31,228 nucleotides of DNA from Candidatus Endonucleibacter bathymodioli (GCA_030674915.1 JASXSV010000029.1:1-31228); one strand, 5' to 3'. Positions 7,602 through 17,069 are shown, counted from the first letter of the stretch. Translations and numbers: made by a program. Notes: generated from the sequence alone by a model not told the origin.

Positions 7602-9034
7602 GAGCCTGTCCATTGAGGCACCTTGCTTTGGAGTATTCCGATCATATTATTATTCAGGAAGGAGCGCAGTCTTATTCGGCGGTGCTACTGGATACTTGGG
7701 TGACTCAGTATCAGAAGGCAATGGAGGCCCAAGGGGTGGTTGTAGGAGACAGGGTGGTAGTTCTTGCATTAGATTCCTTGGATACAATTCTTCTGATGAT
7801 TGCTTGTATGCGTAGTTGCGTAATTTTTTGTCCAGTTGATCCTAAGTCTCTTGGTTCGCACATTCATAATTATTGTTTGTTGATAAAAGCAAAATGGTTA
7901 TGTCAGATACTAGAGGTCTTTGATGATCAGTATGCGGGGTGCCATTATTTGCATTTACCAATCAGGACTGTAGTTCCGCTGACATCTGTTGAGCCGGTGA
8001 TCATTGATCCTGAGATAATTATGGATCTGATAGCAACATCAGGAACCACTAATGCTCCCAAAGCTGTTGCGCATAATTTTTCAAATTATTATCACAGCGT
8101 TGCTGGAGCAAAAGATATTTTGGCTCTTGGTTCTCAGGATGCTTGGTTATTGTCTTTGCCGCTTTTTCATGTGAGTGGTGTGGCGATAGTGTTTAGATGT
8201 TTGTTGGCAGGGGCAAAGATTATTATTTATGATAAAAGCAAAGGCTTATTATCCAATCTTTTACAGACCACGGTAACGCACCTTTCTCTTGTTCACACTC
8301 AGCTATATCGACTACTGGAGTTGGAGTCCGTTGATTTTAGAACGTTAGGGGTTAGAAATATTTTGTTGGGTGGTGGTATGGTCTCCGGTGATCTGGTGAA
8401 AAAGGCGCAGCGAAATGGTGTTAGGGTTATCACTACTTATGGTTTGACAGAAATGAGTTCTCAAGTTTGTGCAGGCACACCGCAGTTTGTTGGTGCATCT
8501 GTTTCCTCTGGTTCCATATTAAAATATCGGGAGCTCATGTTTAATAATAAGGGTGATATTATGGTAAGGGGAAAAACTTTGGCCATGGGATATTACAGGA
8601 ATGGATATTTGCAAAAGATTACTGACAATCAGGGCTGGTATCACACAGGGGATAAGGGGCAGTGGTATGGTGATCAGATCTTAATTAAAGGACGCTCAGA
8701 TAATATGATTGTTTTTAAGGGCGAGAATATTCACCCTGAAGAAATTGAACAGGTTCTTATGGAGTTGCCAGGAATAGTTCAAGCTGTTGTTGTGGGGGTA
8801 GATAGTGTAGAGTTTGGCCAAATTCCGATTGCTTATGTACAAAGCAGAAATGGTACGTTAGATGAGTTAGTTATCAAGCAGCAGTTAGTGCGTAGGATAG
8901 CGCATTTTAAAATTCCCTTCTCTATTGTGTTGTTTCCAGAGATAGACACTTCTTCGGGTATAAAGCTTAGTCGCCGGTTGTTTCAAAAGTTTGCGGAAAA
9001 ACAGTTCCCAGTGGCGGAGGTCGCAAACCCATGA
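7598..9034 (+). CDS. menE: O-succinylbenzoate-CoA ligase (MenE)
   Basis: MenE is an adenylate-forming enzyme that converts O-succinylbenzoate to its CoA thioester. Family motifs in order: TSGTTNAPKAVAH (nucleotide loop), LPLFHVSG, LLGGGMVSG, TTYGLTEMSS, YHTGDKGQW, IKGRSDNMI and GENIHPEEIE, with a C-terminal Lys in SSGIKLSRRLF at the adenylation-lysine position. The reading frame is intact at about normal length. I chose GTG 7598 because it overlaps the menC stop (GTGA), follows a strong GAGGAG ribosome-binding site by about 6 bases, and gives the usual short MenE N-terminus. ATG 7580 in the same frame would add six residues and leave no good ribosome-binding site. The gene ends 20 bases before an IS insertion. 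It is the only clearly undamaged men gene here. Confidence 0.92.
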   Translation: MRACPLRHLALEYSDHIIIQEGAQSYSAVLLDTWVTQYQKAMEAQGVVVGDRVVVLALDSLDTILLMIACMRSCVIFCPVDPKSLGSHIHNYCLLIKAKWLCQILEVFDDQYAGCHYLHLPIRTVVPLTSVEPVIIDPEIIMDLIATSGTTNAPKAVAHNFSNYYHSVAGAKDILALGSQDAWLLSLPLFHVSGVAIVFRCLLAGAKIIIYDKSKGLLSNLLQTTVTHLSLVHTQLYRLLELESVDFRTLGVRNILLGGGMVSGDLVKKAQRNGVRVITTYGLTEMSSQVCAGTPQFVGASVSSGSILKYRELMFNNKGDIMVRGKTLAMGYYRNGYLQKITDNQGWYHTGDKGQWYGDQILIKGRSDNMIVFKGENIHPEEIEQVLMELPGIVQAVVVGVDSVEFGQIPIAYVQSRNGTLDELVIKQQLVRRIAHFKIPFSIVLFPEIDTSSGIKLSRRLFQKFAEKQFPVAEVANP

Positions 9035-9050
9035 AGCTGTGTGTAGTTAG

Positions 9051-10220
9051 TTAAGGAATCTCTGAACAAGCACGTTTGTTTTTTACCAGCGCGTAAAAAG
9101 CCAAATTTAAATTTATGGTGTATATATTTATCTTATGGGCGTGTTTTTAGGTAAATTCGCCCTATTTTTTTCGTTTTCCCTCGATTTTGGCGAGTTTTGG
9201 GCGGATTAACCCCCCAAACTCCCTCGTAGCATGTAAAGATTGGCCAGTCCAAGCAGGGTGAATACTTGAACTGCATTTTTTACTAAGCCTTTGTAGCTGG
9301 CTTTTTTGTATCCGAACTGACATTTTATCACTCTAAAACAATGTTCTACTCTGGCACGAATCTGTGAGTTTTTGCGGTTTTGTTTCTTTTGTGATGAACT
9401 CATATTTTTCTTTGGTTTACGTTTATCATTAACCTTCCAGCTCATGCCAAGGCTGCGTGCTTCTCGTTTGTAAGTGTCACTAGTATAAACCCGCATCTGC
9501 GAATACTACTTTTTCATCTTTGCGCAGTAACTTGAGTAATTCGTTAACATCAGCTTCATTCGCCGGTGTAACGGTTGCGCTGTGTATGACGTTGCTATTG
9601 ATATCTGTTCCTATGTGTATTTTAAAACCAAAATAATATTGGTTGTTTTTACGGGTGGAACGCATATCAGGGTCACGTTTTTTGTCTTTGTTTTTAGTAG
9701 AGCTAGGAGCTTGGATAATGGTCGCATCTACCATGCTGCCTTGAGATACCTTGATGCCTTTTTCAACAAGATATTGATTGATATCCGCAAATATGATTGC
9801 ACTAAGTTGGTGCTTTTTAATTAGTCTTCTGAAATTAAGTATGGTGGTTTCATCAGGTATGGCGTCTAATAAATCAAGTTGCGCAAACCGACGCATACAA
9901 TCCATATCGTATAAGGCATGCTCTGCTGCAGGATCTGATAATGAGTACCATTGCTGTAAGAAATAAATCCGCAACATACTTTCTATTGGCATTGATGGGC
10001 GACCTTTGCCTTTTTTGGGATAGTAAGGCTCTATAATATTTAGCCGGCGTACCCATGGTACGGTTTTTTCCATTTCATTTAAAAAGAGATCACGTTTAGT
10101 AATAACTTTTTTATGGGTGTATTCTGCAGATGCGAAAGTGATTTGTTTCATACGACAATACTGTTTGTTTGTGTGGCTGTATTATCTCACATTTATTATA
10201 CTTATTCAGAGATTCCTTAA
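9051..10220 (-). mobile_element. complete IS5-family insertion sequence (copy 1) with TTAA target duplication
   Basis: The element spans 9055-10216 (1162 bp), bounded by inverted ends GGAATCTCTGAACAAG on the left and CTTATTCAGAGATTCC on the right. Each end is flanked by TTAA (9051-9054 and 10217-10220), a 4-base target duplication as expected for IS5-group elements. The single transposase gene lies on the minus strand. A second complete copy sits at 28310-29469 in the opposite orientation, and deleted copies lie at 122, 12900 and 14257. The insertion interrupts an older ORF relic on its right side. Confidence 0.9.
9206..10151 (-). pseudogene. IS5-family transposase of copy 1, frameshifted
   Basis: Starting at ATG 10151 the protein reads MKQITFASAEYTHKKV and carries the IS5-group layout: IEPYYPKKGKGRPS, MLRIYFLQQWYSLSD, IPDETTILNFRRL, GSMVDATIIQAPSS (first catalytic Asp), FGFKIHIGTD, VVFADAG (second Asp) and [20 protein letters not shown] (catalytic Glu in R-x-x-E). 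After VVFADAG an extra T (GGTTTATAC where GGTTATAC is expected, near 9485-9490) shifts the frame. The C-terminal part with the Glu continues from about 9496 to 9206 in another frame. As read, no full transposase is made. The intact reading would be about 315 residues. The copy at 28310 is intact at this position but broken elsewhere. Confidence 0.88.
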
Positions 10221-10383
10221 TGAGCCTCTGATTAAAGTCACTTTCGTAATCCCCGAGGAGGAGTGGGTCCAGCAAAATCAATACCTTATAGGTGCCTTCC
10301 CGTGCGAGAATAACCTTGTTCAGAGCTTCCTTAAGTGTTCCTGGTATAGACTCGTTATTAGTTAAGGTGAGAACGGTAAGCAA
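10221..10383 (-). pseudogene. truncated ORF relic interrupted by the IS; possible beta-helix/CSLREA-like N-terminal piece
   Basis: On the minus strand, just outside the IS, an open stretch encodes TLTNNESIPGTLKEALNKVI followed by YKVLILLDPLLLGDYESDF, then enters the IS at TTAA. The pattern T-N-x-x-x-x-G-T-L-x-E-A resembles the start of parallel beta-helix or CSLREA-type surface proteins. The only starts are non-ATG, an in-frame TGA lies just upstream, and the body is missing. It is a decayed gene end; the family hint is weak. Confidence 0.3.
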
Positions 10384-10539
10384 GATTATACCTCAAGGCA
10401 GTATATATTTATTGACATTTGCCGCCGATTAATATCAAATAAATTTCCAAAACATATTGCAAAAAATAATAGATGTGCAATAATAAATATCCTAAATAAA
10501 ATATAGTGGTGTAAGGATGGTAGTGTACTGGATATTATA

Positions 10540-10760
10540 TGTTACCAGATTTTAAATATGACGCTCTTCCTCCACTACTGAAGACTGTAACCATTACTCT
10601 TGTGGGTGTGTTGACTACTCGCACTATCTAGTCCTCTCTACTGTAGGATCATTAGCTACGCTTGGTTGTCGTCTCCCGATGTCGGCAGTGATATCGTGTA
10701 TAACCTTCACGAAAAACATTAGGAATACAATTAGTGTATTGCAGCAGTCGTGTGATAAGT
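10540..10760 (+). pseudogene. possible relic of an amino-acid ABC transporter permease
   Basis: From ATG 10540 the frame reads LPDFKYDALPPLLKTVTITL and stops at TAG near 10630. In a shifted frame it continues as LATLGCRLPMSA and TFTKNIRNTISVLQQ. This order resembles the first transmembrane helix and the RNTPLLVQ segment of HisM/GlnP-type permeases. It is short, frameshifted and AT-drifted, so the call is tentative. The rest of 10384-10939 shows nothing else clear. Confidence 0.25.
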
Positions 10761-10940
10761 TTCTTCTGGAGGTCAGTAGGCCTTAAAGGATAAAAGCAAA
10801 GCCAGAGTGTATGGTTCTTTATCATTCAGCGCGATATGGCAGTAGCAGGCCTGAAATAGGTCTATTTTTGAATATTTTCATTTATTCCCATGTTCCTGTG
10901 CAGGAACGATGGATAATGGATAAAAGAGTAAATAATTACG

Positions 10941-12107
10941 ATGAAACGTGCCACACCACTATCTTCAGAGAAAACCACTTTATATCAACAGTCGAAGCAG
11001 GATGATGGAATTGATGTGCGCGAGTTGTTTGGTGTTATTTGGGCTTATAAGTGGTTCACTGTATTAATGTGTGCGGTCGCCATTGGTGGTACTGTTTTTT
11101 ATGCGTCGAATGCGCAAGAATGGTGGAAAGCGGAGGTGGGGGTGATTCGGCCTCAATTAAATGACGTAGTTACTTTATATACTAAAAGCAAAGAAGTAAT
11201 GGGTGTCTTAAATTCCTTTCCTGATTTTTCAAGTAAATCAAGTAAATCAGGTGAAGCAATTATGCAGGAATTATCAAATATATGTGAATCAGATATGTTG
11301 TTGCTATATTTTGTTGATGCATTTAATTCCTTCTCAAATAAAAAACTATTTTTGGAGAGTAGTTCTGAATTTTTATTCTGGTTAAAAGCAAACGCAATAA
11401 TAATGCCAACAAATGAGTTGGCGGGTGTGAATCTAGAGGTTCTCTCTTTATATCGTCATAAATTAAACGAATGGACGAAGACAATATCAGCACAATTAAT
11501 TCCAGGGACATCTAATTTCAGGTTAGAGTTTCGAGCAAACACCAAGCAGAATTCTGCTGTAATGTTGGAGGCATACATTAATCATGTGAATAAGTTAGTT
11601 AAAGTATCACAGTATGAGAAGCTTGTTGTTTTATTAGATCTTTCTAGGAATGAATTTATTATGTCGATTAATATGGCAAAACAGAAAGCTGAAAAAAAAT
11701 TAGCACTGATGCTTGAAAAAACAGAATATTCTTATCAAATGGCAGTTGCTGCGGGTAAACGTGGCTATTCTGCAAGTTTTAATCCAGTAGTAGAGATGTT
11801 TCCGGTTCACTATGGGTCAGAAATATTAGCAGCGGAAGTTAAAGTTTTAAAGGATATAAGGAATCTCAGTATTATTGACCCAGAAATAGAAGAACAACAA
11901 ATAATACTGGGTGGGCTTAATAATATAATATTTGAGAGGGATGATTATTTTACTTCTTATCATTATTTGGAAAATATTGAGGAACCTTTGTCGAGAGAGG
12001 GGACGACACTAGTTTTAAGAACTATTTTAGCGACATTATTAGCTGGAATGCTTTCAGTATGTATTGCATTATTACATCATTCATTAACGAAGAAAGAAGA
12101 TGAATAA
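10941..12107 (+). CDS. Wzz-type polysaccharide chain-length determinant (polysaccharide co-polymerase)
   Basis: The 388-residue protein has the Wzz layout. A cytoplasmic N-terminus contains DVRELFGVIWAYKWF, leading into the first membrane helix (about residues 36-55, FTVLMCAVAIGGTVFYAS). A long periplasmic, mostly helical domain follows (a coiled segment around AKQKAEKKLALMLEKTEYS). A second membrane helix lies near residues 357-380 (VLRTILATLLAGMLSVCIALL), with a short basic-acidic tail. Such proteins sit in the inner membrane and set the modal length of O-antigen or capsule chains made by a Wzy polymerase. The usual proline-rich motif before the second helix is weak here (EEPLSREG), so it is a divergent member. 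No glycosyltransferase, Wzx or Wzy gene is adjacent; flanks are gene relics and IS debris. ATG 10941 has only a weak ribosome-binding site. Confidence 0.72.
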   Translation: MKRATPLSSEKTTLYQQSKQDDGIDVRELFGVIWAYKWFTVLMCAVAIGGTVFYASNAQEWWKAEVGVIRPQLNDVVTLYTKSKEVMGVLNSFPDFSSKSSKSGEAIMQELSNICESDMLLLYFVDAFNSFSNKKLFLESSSEFLFWLKANAIIMPTNELAGVNLEVLSLYRHKLNEWTKTISAQLIPGTSNFRLEFRANTKQNSAVMLEAYINHVNKLVKVSQYEKLVVLLDLSRNEFIMSINMAKQKAEKKLALMLEKTEYSYQMAVAAGKRGYSASFNPVVEMFPVHYGSEILAAEVKVLKDIRNLSIIDPEIEEQQIILGGLNNIIFERDDYFTSYHYLENIEEPLSREGTTLVLRTILATLLAGMLSVCIALLHHSLTKKEDE

Positions 12108-12110
12108 TAC

Positions 12111-12134
12111 TTTTTATTTTTATTTTTATTTTTA
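12111..12134. repeat. short tandem repeat (TTTTTA)4
   Basis: Four perfect head-to-tail copies of TTTTTA start four bases after the wzz-like stop. On the RNA this gives a U-rich tract without a preceding stem, so it is not a typical terminator. Its copy number may vary by slippage. Confidence 0.7.
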
Positions 12135-12895
12135 TAACCATTCCTACTTCACTTGAAGGCGTGAGCTTGTGGACTGCTTCACTTTCCACCTTCCGTTTTC
12201 CCGCTTCCCATAATCACCTACTCATATCTTTAATAGTAACTGGTATAGTAATGCAGAGACGATAAAGTTGAGTATGAGTGTTGGAGGCTTCAGGTGTCAG
12301 ATTTAAAAAATATAAATAGATTTGTGACTTTGTTGTTTGCATTTTGGTGTTTGTCGGTTTTCTTTGGGTGCACTGTAGTATCGTTACCTATGCCTTATTT
12401 CTGATCAAGTCCTTCACTAGAAAACGAACAGGGTTTATCTGGTCAATAAGATCAATGGGCAGCGGCACAGGGTTGCCGTTAATCATATTGGCTAATAGCT
12501 CTCAAGAAATAGGGCAGGTTATCAATCCGCGTGAACTGTGACCTGCTGTTATAGCGTGAAGCTGGTATCGTTTGTCTTGAGTCAGCTGTTCATAGTGTTT
12601 GGTTTGAGGGCTCATTCCAAACTTATATGTCAGAGTGTGGCAATTTGGAAATCTACCGACAACTGCTTCACATCGCAAGTTTTAGTCTGTCCACTTATTG
12701 TATTACTCCAGAATTTTATGAGTTCAGTCTTTTATGTGGGATGACTGCTACCTCCTATGTACGGAAAAAACATTTAGCTATTCTATTTTAGTTTCCATCT
12801 TAAATTTACAAAAAAATTGAGTGGTGTTGCCAAACCCATATCATCTTTAAAGGCCAGTGATTCATAAACCTATTGGTCGACCAGCGATGACTTTA
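12135..12895. other. non-coding or decayed stretch between the wzz-like gene and IS debris
   Basis: It contains a copy of the dispersed repeat (about 12150-12243: ACTTGAAGGCGTGAG at the left and AATAGTAACTGG at the right). A short GTG-started peptide with a hydrophobic core lies near 12296-12403 (FVTLLFAFWCLSVFF), then stops. A second open stretch to 12541 reads GSGTGLPLIILANSS in another frame. These may be parts of one dead membrane or exported protein, but I recognise no family. Confidence 0.4.
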
Positions 12896-12899
12896 TTAA

Positions 12900-13764
12900 G
12901 GAATATCTGAACAAGTCTAATAAATGTGTGATAATGCAGCCACACAAACAAACAGCATTGTTCTATGAAACAAATAACTTTCGCATCCGCATAATACACC
13001 CATAAAAAAGTTATCACTAAGCGTGAGCGCTTTCTAAATGAAATGGAAAAACCGTACCATGGGTACGCCTGCTCAATATTATAGAGTCTTACTATCCCAA
13101 GAAAGGTAAAGGTCGCCCACCAATGCCAATGGGAAGTATGTTGCGGATTTATTTCTTACAGCAATGGTACTCATTATCAGACCCGGCAGCAGAGCATACC
13201 ATATGCGATATGGACTGTATGCGGCGGTTTGCGCAACTTGAATTATCAGATACCATACCTGATGACGCCACCATACTTAATTTCAGACGACTAATTTAAA
13301 GCACCAACTTAGTGCAACTATCTTTGCGGATATCAATCAATATTTTGTTGAAAAAGGCATCAAAGTATCTCAAGGCAGCATGGTAGATGCGACCATTATC
13401 CACGTTGCCAGCTCAACTAAAAACAAAGACAAAAAATGCGACCCAGATATGCGTTCAAGTTAGCGTCAGAGTTGAGCATTGCTTTCGAGTGATAAAATGT
13501 AAGTTAGGATGCAAGAAAGCCAGCTACAAAGGTTTAGTAAAAAATGCCGCTCAAGTATTCACTCTGCTTGGACTGGTCAATCTTTACATGCAACGAGGGC
13601 GTTTGGGGGGGGCGCGCCCAAAACTCGCCAATAGCGAGGGGAAACGGAAAAAACTAGGGTGAATTTACCTAAAAGCATGCCCATAAGATGAATATATACA
13701 CCATAAATTTAAATTTGTATTTTTAGGAATGGGTAAAAAATTAACGTGCTTGTTCAGAGATTCC
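12900..13764 (+). mobile_element. deleted, inactive copy of the main IS5-family element (copy 2)
   Basis: The left end at 12900 (GGAATATCTGAACAAG, one mismatch) follows TTAA at 12896-12899. The right end CTTGTTCAGAGATTCC stops at 13764. The transposase frame, on the plus strand, is broken several times near its start (TAA after ITFASA, then lost bases). It also has an internal deletion near 13455 joining the DPDMRSS region directly to the [14 protein letters not shown] region. The right end abuts another IS5-family fragment with no TTAA, so this copy inserted into, or recombined with, that element. Confidence 0.8.
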
Positions 13765-14256
13765 CTGATGAAACAACTATCCTGAAATTTCGTCACCTAT
13801 TGGAGCATAATCAATTGACTGACAAGTTATGTGCTGCGGTCAGTGAGCACTTGAAAATACACGGCCTTGCACTTTCAAAAGGCACTATGGTAGATGCCAC
13901 ATTAATAAGCGCTTCGTCCTCGACCAAAAACGCCGAAGGCAAACGTATCCTGAAATGCACCAGACACGTAAATGAAATCAGTGGTACTTTGGCATGAAGA
14001 TCCATGTCGGTGCGGATGTGAATAGTGGTACTGCTCATACAGTAACGGTTATCTCAGCTAACAAAGTGGATATTGGCGAACTGGTTGCTTTGTTGAGAAA
14101 GGAAGACGAAATAATCTTTGGCGATGCGTACACCAGCGACACATATAAGCGAGGCGCTCGATGCTTAGGATTACGCTGGAAAGTCAATGACATGCGCAAA
14201 TCAAGAAAAGGCAACCTAAGTAGCAGTTATAGCGCAAACGTAATCGCCAGCAATTG
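13765..14256 (+). pseudogene. fragment of a second IS5-family transposase
   Basis: This is related to, but clearly different from, the main IS. The frame reads DETTILKFRHLLEHNQLTDK, then GTMVDATLISASSSTKN (first catalytic Asp), and shifts frame near 13985. It continues as [30 protein letters not shown] (second Asp; the Gly of DAGY is missing) and LRWKVNDMRKSRKGN before decaying. The N-terminus is cut off by copy 2 of the main IS on its left, and the C-terminus by copy 3 on its right. Confidence 0.8.
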
Positions 14257-14709
14257 TCATTGACCTTCCAGATCATGCGAAGGCTGAGTGCTCCTCGTTT
14301 GTATGTGTTACTAGTAATACTCGTATCTGCGAATACTACTTTGTTATCTTTGCGCAGTGCTTGGGGAACTCGTGAGCATCAGTTTCATTGGCTGGAGTGA
14401 CGGTTGCGCTGTGTATAGTGTTGCTCTTGATGTCTGTTCCTATGTGTATTTTAAAACCAAAATAATATTGGTCGTTTTTACGGGTGGAACGCATATCAGG
14501 GTCACGTTTTTTGTCTTTGTTTTTAGCAGAGCTAGGAGCTTTGATAATGGTAGCATCTACCATGCTGCCTTGAGATACCTTGATGCCTTTTTCAACAAGA
14601 TATTGATTGATATCAGCAAAGATGGTTGCACTAAGTTGGCGCTTCTCAAGCTGCTGTTTGTTTGTGTGGCTGTATTATCGCACATTTATTAGACTTGTTC
14701 AGAGATGCC
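14257..14709 (-). mobile_element. deleted copy of the main IS5-family element (copy 3)
   Basis: On the minus strand this matches the complete element from its outer end (CTTGTTCAGAGATGCC at 14694-14709, one mismatch). It skips about 330 bases covering the transposase N-terminus (join near 14650), then matches the part encoding GSMVDATIIKAPSSAKNKD and FGFKIHIGTDI. It breaks off at 14257 inside the VNDKRK region. It has only one terminal repeat and no complete frame. Confidence 0.78.
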
Positions 14710-14785
14710 ATAGGGAACTTTTTAATCAAATTAAAGTCTAATAAAATATGAATGGTAAAATAAATAATGAGGAGAGGTGGTCACG

Positions 14786-15094
14786 ATGCAAATAAATCCC
14801 ATCAAGTATATGATGACACTGTATTACGACGAGAATGATACCTCATCTCCTAGCGGTACAAACTCAGCAAAATTAAGTGCTTTTTCCGAGGAATGCTCCT
14901 TATTTGCGCACTTGTTCAGGGTGCGTCCTGAAAATATGGCCCCTTTTCTTTGGACAAATAATAAAGAGCTAGAGAAGAGATATAAGCGCACACTGCGCAG
15001 AGTGCAGAAAAAAAAAGGTTGTTCAGAAGGCTTGTTTCATAAGCAAAAAAACTTGTCAGACGAGCTGATCCCCCAAGATGATAGCGATATTTAA
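14786..15094 (+). CDS. hypothetical basic protein, 102 aa
   Basis: No family was recognised. ATG 14786 is preceded at 8 bases by a strong GAGGAGAGG ribosome-binding site. The upstream in-frame GTG 14777 overlaps that site and is less likely. The protein has no signal peptide or membrane helix. Its middle is strongly basic (KELEKRYKRTLRRVQKKKG, about residues 61-80), which could bind nucleic acid or resemble a nuclear-localisation cluster. The tail is acidic (PQDDSDI). The gene stands alone between IS debris and a long spacer before rhlB, and a weak hairpin follows it. The good ribosome-binding site and intact frame amid debris argue that it is real. Confidence 0.6.
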   Translation: MQINPIKYMMTLYYDENDTSSPSGTNSAKLSAFSEECSLFAHLFRVRPENMAPFLWTNNKELEKRYKRTLRRVQKKKGCSEGLFHKQKNLSDELIPQDDSDI

Positions 15095-15109
15095 AACCCA
15101 CTTCTATCT

Positions 15110-15148
15110 GAAACAAAAAAGCTTTTAAAATGTTCATATTTTTGTTTC
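15110..15148 (+). terminator. AT-rich inverted repeat after the 102-aa gene
   Basis: GAAACAAAAA at 15110-15119 is complementary to TTTTTGTTTC at 15139-15148, with a 19-base loop. It begins 16 bases past the stop codon. The stem has few G-C pairs and the loop is large, so termination is only plausible. Confidence 0.35.
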
Positions 15149-15677
15149 TGTAATTGTTAGTATATCATTATAGCCAGTAAAGCTTTACGTAAACGAAAAT
15201 CCGAAGTGCATCACAGCTACCATAGAATACATAAGAAGCCAACAAACGAGCGAAGCCTATATGCAGAGGGGATAGTAATTGGGTTAAATAGCTGGGTCAG
15301 CCAGCCTCACACTTCAATGGTAACGGCTACATGATTTTCATCACATCACTTCGAGTACAACCCTTTTTCTTTAGGGCAGAAGGCTGGCATCGCTACTCGT
15401 ATGTCAGTTGCGGGTAATATTCCGTCATTACCTCCCATCTTTCCGGAGAAAATAGTAGTAATTTCTCTTCAGATAATCCCTACTTCCACCCAGTTAAATG
15501 ATACGTTCCAGACTTGGATCTTCATTATTATGATAAAATTATAGGTGTATTTTTTAAAGAAATACCCTATTTCATGTATTTCAGGCTAAAATCAGTGCCA
15601 TAGTCAACAAACTACCAATGGGTCTGCGTAAGCACCGCCTTGGAAGTATCTGATACATCAAAAATGAGACTAATGCA
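15149..15677. other. intergenic spacer upstream of rhlB
   Basis: No supported gene lies here. It includes a copy of the dispersed repeat at 15305-15326 (on the minus strand CCGTTACCATTGAAGTGTGAGG). A promoter for rhlB must lie here or upstream, but no box pair is convincing. Confidence 0.4.
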
Positions 15678-17069
15678 TTGAGTGGTTTTCTAGGAATATT
15701 TCGTAAGAAAAAAAGTACTCCTTCCGAGGCTGAAATGGGCGGTGACCGCTCACAGCGCAAGCCTGCGTTTAAAAACGCTTCTAACGACCCCTCAACAAAA
15801 AAGCATAGCAAAAGCTGCAAAACCAACAAGTGCAAGCCAAAACATTCCACCAATATACATCCGACAAATAAAAAGTGGACTCTAAGCCAGTTCAACGTAG
15901 AGCCTGATGTAGGAAAAACCCGCTTTCATGATTTTGAGTTACCCGAGGGCTTAATGCACGCAATTTATGACCAAGGATTCAAGTACTGCACACCCATACA
16001 GGCTGAAGTACTAAGTAGCACCTTAGCAGGAAAGGATGCTATAGGCAAAGCTCAGACGGGCACTGGTAAAACAGCAGCTTTCCTTATCAGTACGATTAAG
16101 CACCTCGTTGAGATACCTCCACCATCCCCGCGCTACTTAGGTGAACCTCGAGCAGTTATTATTGCCCCAACCAGAGAGCTAGCACTACAGATAGGCAACG
16201 ATGCCGAACAATTAACCAGTCATTTACCATTTCATGTTGTTACCGTAGTCGGAGGCATGGACTATGACAAACAGCTTAAACAACTAACAGAGAGCTATGT
16301 CGATATTATTGTTGCAACTCCTGGGCGACTTCTTGACTATTGCGAACGAAAAGATATTCACCTTGATCTTGTCGAAACACTGATCATTGATGAGGCCGAC
16401 CGTATGCTGGACATGGGATTTATTCCTCAGGTTAGACGTATCGTCAGGATGACCCCCAGCCCCGGTGATAGACAGACCTTGTTATTTTCTGCAACATATA
16501 CCGACGAAGTACTTAGACTAGGAGAGCAATGGACTTGGTACCCAGTAAAAGTAGAAATCGAGCCAGACAGCATTGCTACAGATACGGTTTCTCAAAAAAT
16601 ATACATTGTCACCAGCGAGCAGAAATATTCTCTACTGGTAAATATTATCATAAAAAACAAACTACAGCGGGTTATTGTATTCACTAACAGGAGAGATCAA
16701 ACCCGACGCCTGACTGAAAAATTACAAAAAACAGGCATCAATGCAGACCAAATTTCCGGTGAAATTCCTCAGAATAAACGACTCAGAACTCTTGAAAACT
16801 TCCGCAACGGCAAGATAAACATATTAGTTGCTACCGATGTTGCAGGCAGAGGCATTCACATTGACAATATAAGCCATGTCATTAATTACCATCTACCAGA
16901 AAATTTGGAAGACTATATACACAGGATTGGTCGTACAGGGCGAGCAGGAGCTAGCGGCATCAGTATTAGTTTTGCCTGCGAAAATGACTCTTTTCTGATA
17001 CCCAAACTGGAGGAATTATTAGGTACCAAACTGAATACTGAATATCCACCTGCGGACCTACTGACCTGA
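15678..17069 (+). CDS. rhlB: ATP-dependent RNA helicase, RhlB-type DEAD-box protein
   Basis: RhlB unwinds structured RNA and, in gammaproteobacteria, helps RNase E degrade mRNA. All DEAD-box motifs are present in order: Q motif (FKYCTPIQ), motif I AQTGTGKT, Ia [18 protein letters not shown], motif II DEAD in [10 protein letters not shown], motif III SAT in [25 protein letters not shown] and motif [12 protein letters not shown]. The order and wording ([44 protein letters not shown]) match pseudomonad-type RhlB. A basic, low-complexity N-terminal extension (residues 8-70) is typical. The only usable start is TTG 15678, since nearby ATGs are out of frame. The true start could differ. It stands alone with long spacers either side and appears intact, as a core gene should. 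Confidence 0.93.
   Translation: MSGFLGIFRKKKSTPSEAEMGGDRSQRKPAFKNASNDPSTKKHSKSCKTNKCKPKHSTNIHPTNKKWTLSQFNVEPDVGKTRFHDFELPEGLMHAIYDQGFKYCTPIQAEVLSSTLAGKDAIGKAQTGTGKTAAFLISTIKHLVEIPPPSPRYLGEPRAVIIAPTRELALQIGNDAEQLTSHLPFHVVTVVGGMDYDKQLKQLTESYVDIIVATPGRLLDYCERKDIHLDLVETLIIDEADRMLDMGFIPQVRRIVRMTPSPGDRQTLLFSATYTDEVLRLGEQWTWYPVKVEIEPDSIATDTVSQKIYIVTSEQKYSLLVNIIIKNKLQRVIVFTNRRDQTRRLTEKLQKTGINADQISGEIPQNKRLRTLENFRNGKINILVATDVAGRGIHIDNISHVINYHLPENLEDYIHRIGRTGRAGASGISISFACENDSFLIPKLEELLGTKLNTEYPPADLLT

Noticed and set aside
9582..9966. Plus-strand ORFs within the IS copies (9582-9824, 9778-9966 and equivalents at 28559-28943 minus and 14357-14692 plus)
   Set aside because: They recur in each IS copy as the antisense of the transposase and carry no family motifs.
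12111..12134. TTTTTA repeats as a CRISPR or terminator
   Set aside because: There are no spacers and no stem; it is a simple sequence repeat.
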